Shown here piece by piece: positions 60,287 to 64,000 of a DNA stretch of 64,000 nucleotides. Below the pieces are notes generated by a model. The model searched no databases. It was not told the DNA's origin and saw only the letters and a program-made list of their open reading frames with translations. Position 1 is the first letter of the stretch. Each line of letters starts with the position of its first letter. The position numbers and the translations under genes were made by a program. Origin of the DNA: Granulicella sp. S190 (GTDB taxonomy: Bacteria; Acidobacteriota; Terriglobia; Terriglobales; Acidobacteriaceae); contig NZ_LMUD01000039.1 of the NCBI RefSeq assembly GCF_009766095.1, positions 222,563-286,562 of the forward strand, in the 5' to 3' direction.

Positions 60287-61750
60287 TTGCTCAATCGATT
60301 TAGCCGCCGCACCTTTGCCCGCCTTCTTGGCTCCGCAGCACTCGCCCCCACCGCACTCTCCGTTCTGCCCGAGGCTGCTCTTGGCGAGACTGTCGCGACC
60401 GCGCCCATTGCGCGATCTTTTCCTCAAGGCTTCCTCTGGGGCTCTGCCACCGCGTCTTATCAGGTAGAAGGCGCAGTCAACGAAGATGGCCGAGGGCCCT
60501 CGATCTGGGACACCTTCTCGCACACTCCAGGCAAGATAAAAAATAACGACACCGGCGACGTCGCCGATGATCACTACCACCGCTATAAAGAAGATGTGCA
60601 GTTGATGAAGGCGCTGGGTCTCAAGACCTATCGCTTCTCCGTCGCATGGCCCCGCGTCTTCCCACAGGGCACTGGTACACCCAACCCCAAGGGTCTCGAC
60701 TTCTACCACCGGCTCGTCGATGAGCTTCTTGCCGCGAACATTCAGCCCTACTGCACTCTCTTCCACTGGGATCTTCCGCAGGCGCTCGAAGACAAGGGCG
60801 GCTGGCAGTCGCGCGATACCTCGGAGGCCTTCGCCAACTATGCAGGCTACGTCGCCGAGCACCTCTCCGATCGCGTCAAGCACTTCATGACCCTCAACGA
60901 GATGAGCTCCTTCGTCGATATCGGCTACAAGGATGGCCGCCACGCTCCCGGGCTCAAGCTGCCGCCTGCGGGCGTCAATCAGGTTCGTCATCACGCTGTG
61001 CTCGCCCACGGCCTCGGCGTACAGGCGATTCGCGCGCATGCGAAGCCCGGCACCAAGGTCGGCCTTGCGGAGAATGCAAGAGCGGCCGTGCCCATCATCG
61101 AAACCCCCGAGCACATCGCCGCCGCTGCAAAGGCGATGCGCCAGATCAACGCCGGCTATCTCACCGTCGTCATGGAGGGCCGCTACACCGACGCCTACCT
61201 CGCCCACGCCGGAGCCGACGCGCCGAAGTTTACCGACGCCGACATGAAGGCCATCGGCACGCCGCTCGACTTCGTCGGGCTGAACATCTACACCCCCACC
61301 TACGTTCGTGCCGACGACTCCCACGGCGGCTTCGCCCTCGTCCCACCACCTGCGTCCTATCCGCACATGATGAGCCCCTGGCTGCACGTCGGCCCTGAGG
61401 CTCTCTACTGGGGGCCGAAGCTCGCCGCGCAGCTCTGGAACATCAAGGAGATCTACATCACCGAGAATGGAGCATCCTCGACTGACATCCTCGCCCCGGA
61501 TGGAAACGTCTACGACTCCGACCGCGTGATGTACCTGCGCAACTACCTCACGCAGCTGCACCGCGCCGTCTCCGAGGGCGTTCCCGTGCGCGGCTACTTC
61601 CTCTGGAGCCTGATGGACAACTACGAGTGGGCCGACGGCTACGCCTACCGCTTCGGCATCCACTACGTCGACTTCGCCACCCAGAAGCGCACCCCGAAGA
61701 TGAGCGCGCACTTCTACAAAGAAGTCATCGCACGCAATGGGTTGGCCTAA
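60287..61750 (+). CDS. Tat-exported GH1 beta-glucosidase
   Basis: The 487-residue protein is taken from TTG 60287 because GAGAGG at 60275-60280 is six bases upstream; TTG 60266 gives seven more residues but no ribosome site. A twin-arginine signal (NRFSRRTFARLLGSAALA) directs folded export. The GH1 barrel is complete: FLWGSATASYQVEGA, acid/base Glu205 in FMTLNEMSSF, nucleophile Glu393 in YITENGAS, and YFLWSLMDNYEWADGY. It releases glucose or related sugars from beta-glycosides, here probably in the periplasm, which is unusual since most bacterial GH1 enzymes are cytoplasmic. Confidence 0.92.
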   Translation: MLNRFSRRTFARLLGSAALAPTALSVLPEAALGETVATAPIARSFPQGFLWGSATASYQVEGAVNEDGRGPSIWDTFSHTPGKIKNNDTGDVADDHYHRYKEDVQLMKALGLKTYRFSVAWPRVFPQGTGTPNPKGLDFYHRLVDELLAANIQPYCTLFHWDLPQALEDKGGWQSRDTSEAFANYAGYVAEHLSDRVKHFMTLNEMSSFVDIGYKDGRHAPGLKLPPAGVNQVRHHAVLAHGLGVQAIRAHAKPGTKVGLAENARAAVPIIETPEHIAAAAKAMRQINAGYLTVVMEGRYTDAYLAHAGADAPKFTDADMKAIGTPLDFVGLNIYTPTYVRADDSHGGFALVPPPASYPHMMSPWLHVGPEALYWGPKLAAQLWNIKEIYITENGASSTDILAPDGNVYDSDRVMYLRNYLTQLHRAVSEGVPVRGYFLWSLMDNYEWADGYAYRFGIHYVDFATQKRTPKMSAHFYKEVIARNGLA

Positions 61751-61930
61751 GTCACTCCGTGGGTGTACCGGTTATGCCTCCCGATGCTCGCAAGATATTT
61801 CACCGCGACCATCGGGAGCGCCAACCGGAAGGGTATAAAAGTCACGAAGTGACCGCCGCCCGCGCAGGGCGAGTTTACAGTCTGCAAAGCATCTTTCTGC
61901 GCTATCCTCTTTGTCGTCGGGAGGTTTCTC

Positions 61931-62677
61931 ATGCGCCGCTTCTGTTCCTACCCTGCTGTACTCTTCCTCTTCGCCACGCTATGCTCCGCGCAGAATCAAC
62001 AGCAGATGCCCCGCGACTATCGCGGCGTCCAGACGCTCGTTCCCGGCATCTTCGTCACTCCCGTCCCCAATGCTCCCTTCAGCGCCACAGTCGAAATCCT
62101 CTCGCACGAGACTCTACCGGACGGCAGCGAAAACGTGCGCACCACCAAGGCTCACATCGCACGCGCATCATCAGGACGCATCTATAACGAGCGCCGCCAG
62201 CTCGTTCCCACCGGTTTCAAAGGCGAGCCGGCGCTTCTCTCCGCACACATCTACGATCCATCCAGCCGTCTCAATATCTTCTACAACCCGTTCCAACGCA
62301 TCGCTCGCGAGAGCATCTTCAACGGGCCACCCGCTGCACCGCTTAACACGACCCCTGCTCGCACCCCCGCGAACAATCCTTACTTCAAGCAGGAAGACAT
62401 CGGCACCCAGCCACTCGACGGTCTCACTCTGACCGGCATTCGCAAAACCCACATTATTCCCGCTGCAATGAGCAGCACCGGCAAAGACATCGCCATCGTC
62501 GATGAGTACTGGTACTCACCCGACCTCTCCATCTACATGATCATCAAACACAACGACCCACGCACCGGCGAGCAGCTCGTCGCCGTCTCCGATGTGGAAC
62601 GCCACGAACCCGCCGCGTCCGTCTTTGCAGTGCCCGCCAACTTCAAGATCATCGATGAAAATCCGCCTGAGCAATAA
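61931..62677 (+). CDS. Secreted protein of unknown function
   Basis: The 248-residue protein starts at ATG 61931 behind GGAGG. A signal peptide (SYPAVLFLFATLCSAQ) is followed by PGIFVTPVPNAPFSATVEIL, SGRIYNERRQLVP, a Pro/Thr-rich linker (PAAPLNTTPARTPANNPY), and a domain with GLTLTGIRKTHIIPAAMSST, DEYWYSPDLSIYMIIKHNDP and FAVPANFKI. This layout recurs in secreted proteins of Acidobacteriota that I know only as hypothetical. It is probably periplasmic. A terminator follows at 62740. Confidence 0.8.
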   Translation: MRRFCSYPAVLFLFATLCSAQNQQQMPRDYRGVQTLVPGIFVTPVPNAPFSATVEILSHETLPDGSENVRTTKAHIARASSGRIYNERRQLVPTGFKGEPALLSAHIYDPSSRLNIFYNPFQRIARESIFNGPPAAPLNTTPARTPANNPYFKQEDIGTQPLDGLTLTGIRKTHIIPAAMSSTGKDIAIVDEYWYSPDLSIYMIIKHNDPRTGEQLVAVSDVERHEPAASVFAVPANFKIIDENPPEQ

Positions 62678-62739
62678 CGATCCGTCGACGGTCTTGCCTG
62701 AAGAACGGCCCTCTCAAGGTACTTCTCACAAAGCGAAAA

Positions 62740-62771
62740 GGGGATGCTCCATAAAAGAGCATCCCCCTTTT
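62740..62771. terminator. Bidirectional intrinsic terminator
   Basis: GGGGATGCTC (62740-62749) pairs with GAGCATCCCC (62757-62766); TTTT at 62768-62771 and AAAA upstream serve the two convergent genes. Confidence 0.88.
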
Positions 62772-62787
62772 CATTACAACTTCCAGC

Positions 62788-64000
62788 CTACTGAACAGTG
62801 AGAGTGATGTTCGCTGTCTGGGTGATGCCGGCAGAGGTAGCAGTGATGGTGACCTGCTGCGTTCCCGTCGGAGTTGAGGGTGGAGGAGGGGGATTCGTTG
62901 AGGTTGCTGGCTGCGAGGGAGACGACGAGCACCCTACCACCAGGGTGGCAACAGTGAAAGAGAGAAGGACCACGCCCAACAGGCGCAGCGGGTTTTTTCC
63001 GTTCGCGTTGCGTCTCCAGGAGAACGCAAGGATCGAACCGAAGGGAAGCAGGAGAGCCGTTGCAATCGCAGCCTCTCCGTTATGCCAGAACGAGTGAGGC
63101 TGACGATTCGCCGCGCTGCCTGTCGTCTGGATCGTGACGTTCTCTGTGCTGACTGCAGTCGCCGAGACCGCGAGTGACGGCGAAGGGAACGTGCACGTCA
63201 CGCCTACCGGACCACTGCAGGAGAGCGCCACATTGCCTGTAAACCCATTGGTTGGGACCACGCTAAGGGTTGCTGTTGCACTGGAACCATCCGTGACCGT
63301 TGTAGCCGAGGTCGATGCACTGAATCCAAAGGTGGCAGAAGAGGTAGAAGTGGCAGAGGCAATCGAACCAACCAGGCCATGAGCTGCACCTGTGAGCCCA
63401 GCGGCGAAGAATAAGGTGTTAGGATCGCCCGCACCCGCAGGCGTGGCGTTGCTCTGACCGAAGACGATCTCCCACAGGTCCAGATTCGCCACTGCCTTAC
63501 CGGTGGAGTCGGTGATCTGGCCGAGGAAGGCATACGTGGTCGGGTTGTAGGCATTGATGATGCCATCGCCGAAGTTACCCACCAACAGGTCGCCGCCAAA
63601 CACGCCGAAGCCGCTCGGTGCCACGGCCACGCCCCAGGGAGCATTCAGGTTGCCACCGTTCACCGCCGTCGCAACGAAGTTCCCGTTGAGGTCGAAGATG
63701 TCGAGGATGCCGGCGCCAGCCTGTACTGTCTGCTTGAACTCCGTCACACCGTTCGTCGTGGTCGTGGAGCGCAGGGCGTAGGCTACGTAGACCTGATCGC
63801 CAATCACGTGAACAGAGAAGGGCGAATAGTTCGCCGGAAGCTTGGGATCGGTAAAGTTGCCCGAGAGCTTCGCGGGCTGGAAGCTGGTGTTGTAGACCTC
63901 AATATCGCTGGCCTGACCGAAGTTCGCCGCGAGCAGGAAGGTACCGGTTGAGTTATTTAGTAGCGCCATTCCTGTGTACGACGCGTTGGTCGCGCTGTTA
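62788..64000 (-). CDS. TIGR03118 family protein, 5' truncated by the window edge
   Basis: The frame runs from the right edge to the stop at 62788; an internal ATG at 63969 is not the true start because the coding pattern (NSATNASYTG) continues upstream. About 400 residues are visible. It has the beta-propeller-like TIGR03118 core with NAPWGVAVAPSGFGVFGGDL, LLVGNFGDGIINAYNP and GDPNTLFFAAGLTG. An Ig-like segment follows (GFTGNVALSCSGPVGVTCTF), then a membrane-like stretch (AIATALLLPFGSILAFSWRR) and a second hydrophobic stretch ending VVGCSSSPSQP. It is a cell-surface or secreted protein of unknown role. Confidence 0.85.
   Translation of the reverse strand, partial: NSATNASYTGMALLNNSTGTFLLAANFGQASDIEVYNTSFQPAKLSGNFTDPKLPANYSPFSVHVIGDQVYVAYALRSTTTTNGVTEFKQTVQAGAGILDIFDLNGNFVATAVNGGNLNAPWGVAVAPSGFGVFGGDLLVGNFGDGIINAYNPTTYAFLGQITDSTGKAVANLDLWEIVFGQSNATPAGAGDPNTLFFAAGLTGAAHGLVGSIASATSTSSATFGFSASTSATTVTDGSSATATLSVVPTNGFTGNVALSCSGPVGVTCTFPSPSLAVSATAVSTENVTIQTTGSAANRQPHSFWHNGEAAIATALLLPFGSILAFSWRRNANGKNPLRLLGVVLLSFTVATLVVGCSSSPSQPATSTNPPPPPSTPTGTQQVTITATSAGITQTANITLTVQ

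Noticed and set aside
60254..61711. 485-codon minus-strand open frame opposite the GH1 gene
   Set aside because: Val/Gly/Glu-rich antisense translation of a high-GC gene; GH1 catalytic motifs on the plus strand settle the coding strand.
61826..61856. Short inverted repeat (GTCAC-GAA-GTGAC) after the GH1 gene
   Set aside because: Arms are only five bases with no T-run, and a match this short is expected by chance.

Overview
This 64 kb window has moderately high GC and reads as a chromosome segment of an Acidobacteriota member, probably class Terriglobia (Granulicella/Edaphobacter/Terriglobus type). That assignment is inference. It rests on the mix of a TIGR03118 protein, TonB plus many small outer-membrane barrels, an OFA transporter with its small subunit, futalosine-pathway mqnA, a compact leu-ilv cluster, and several conserved secreted proteins of no known function. 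No rRNA, tRNA, CRISPR array or intact insertion sequence was seen. One structural RNA is present, the small SRP RNA (60037-60135, minus strand).

Bases 1-15,100 look like an accessory, partly decaying region. It carries redox and detoxification genes: a class I flavin disulfide reductase end, a MOSC/ferredoxin-reductase fusion, a quinone-oxidoreductase-like MDR protein, an MFS exporter, a second MOSC protein and an AhpD-like protein. Three of these are preceded by inverted repeats of identical geometry (ACACC-N19-GGTGT), which suggests an unrecognised regulon. Next come pseudogenes (a LysE N-terminus joined to a glpD remnant with an internal stop; a sigma54 activator with three single-base insertions), a class II aldolase, a cNMP-binding/thioredoxin-reductase fusion, and a ChrA-DoxX-GntR block with its own shared operator.

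Bases 15,300-36,800 are mostly housekeeping and envelope genes: glycosyltransferase, SppA, HU, a DAACS symporter, a PAS histidine kinase, acetyl-CoA synthetase, an OFA transporter with a 52-residue partner, an M20 amidohydrolase, a DUF421 protein, GalE, TonB, a secreted M48-like protein with a degenerate active site, three outer-membrane barrels, a Spy-like protein, and a LysR regulator divergent from leuA.

Bases 36,900-48,850 form a branched-chain amino acid supercluster: leuA (short form), leuB, two unknown genes, leuC, leuD, ilvD, ilvB, an unknown secreted gene, ilvN, a REP-like palindrome with a GIY-YIG gene, and ilvC. Tight start/stop overlaps bind the two unknown genes between leuB and leuC into the operon.

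Bases 49,000-64,000 hold a cNMP-binding histidine kinase, small DUF proteins, topA and dprA, a duplicated membrane protein, a DUF3565 protein divergent from mqnA, a DedA-like protein, fabH, SRP RNA, a Tat-exported GH1 beta-glucosidase, a secreted unknown, and the C-terminal part of a TIGR03118 protein running off the right edge.
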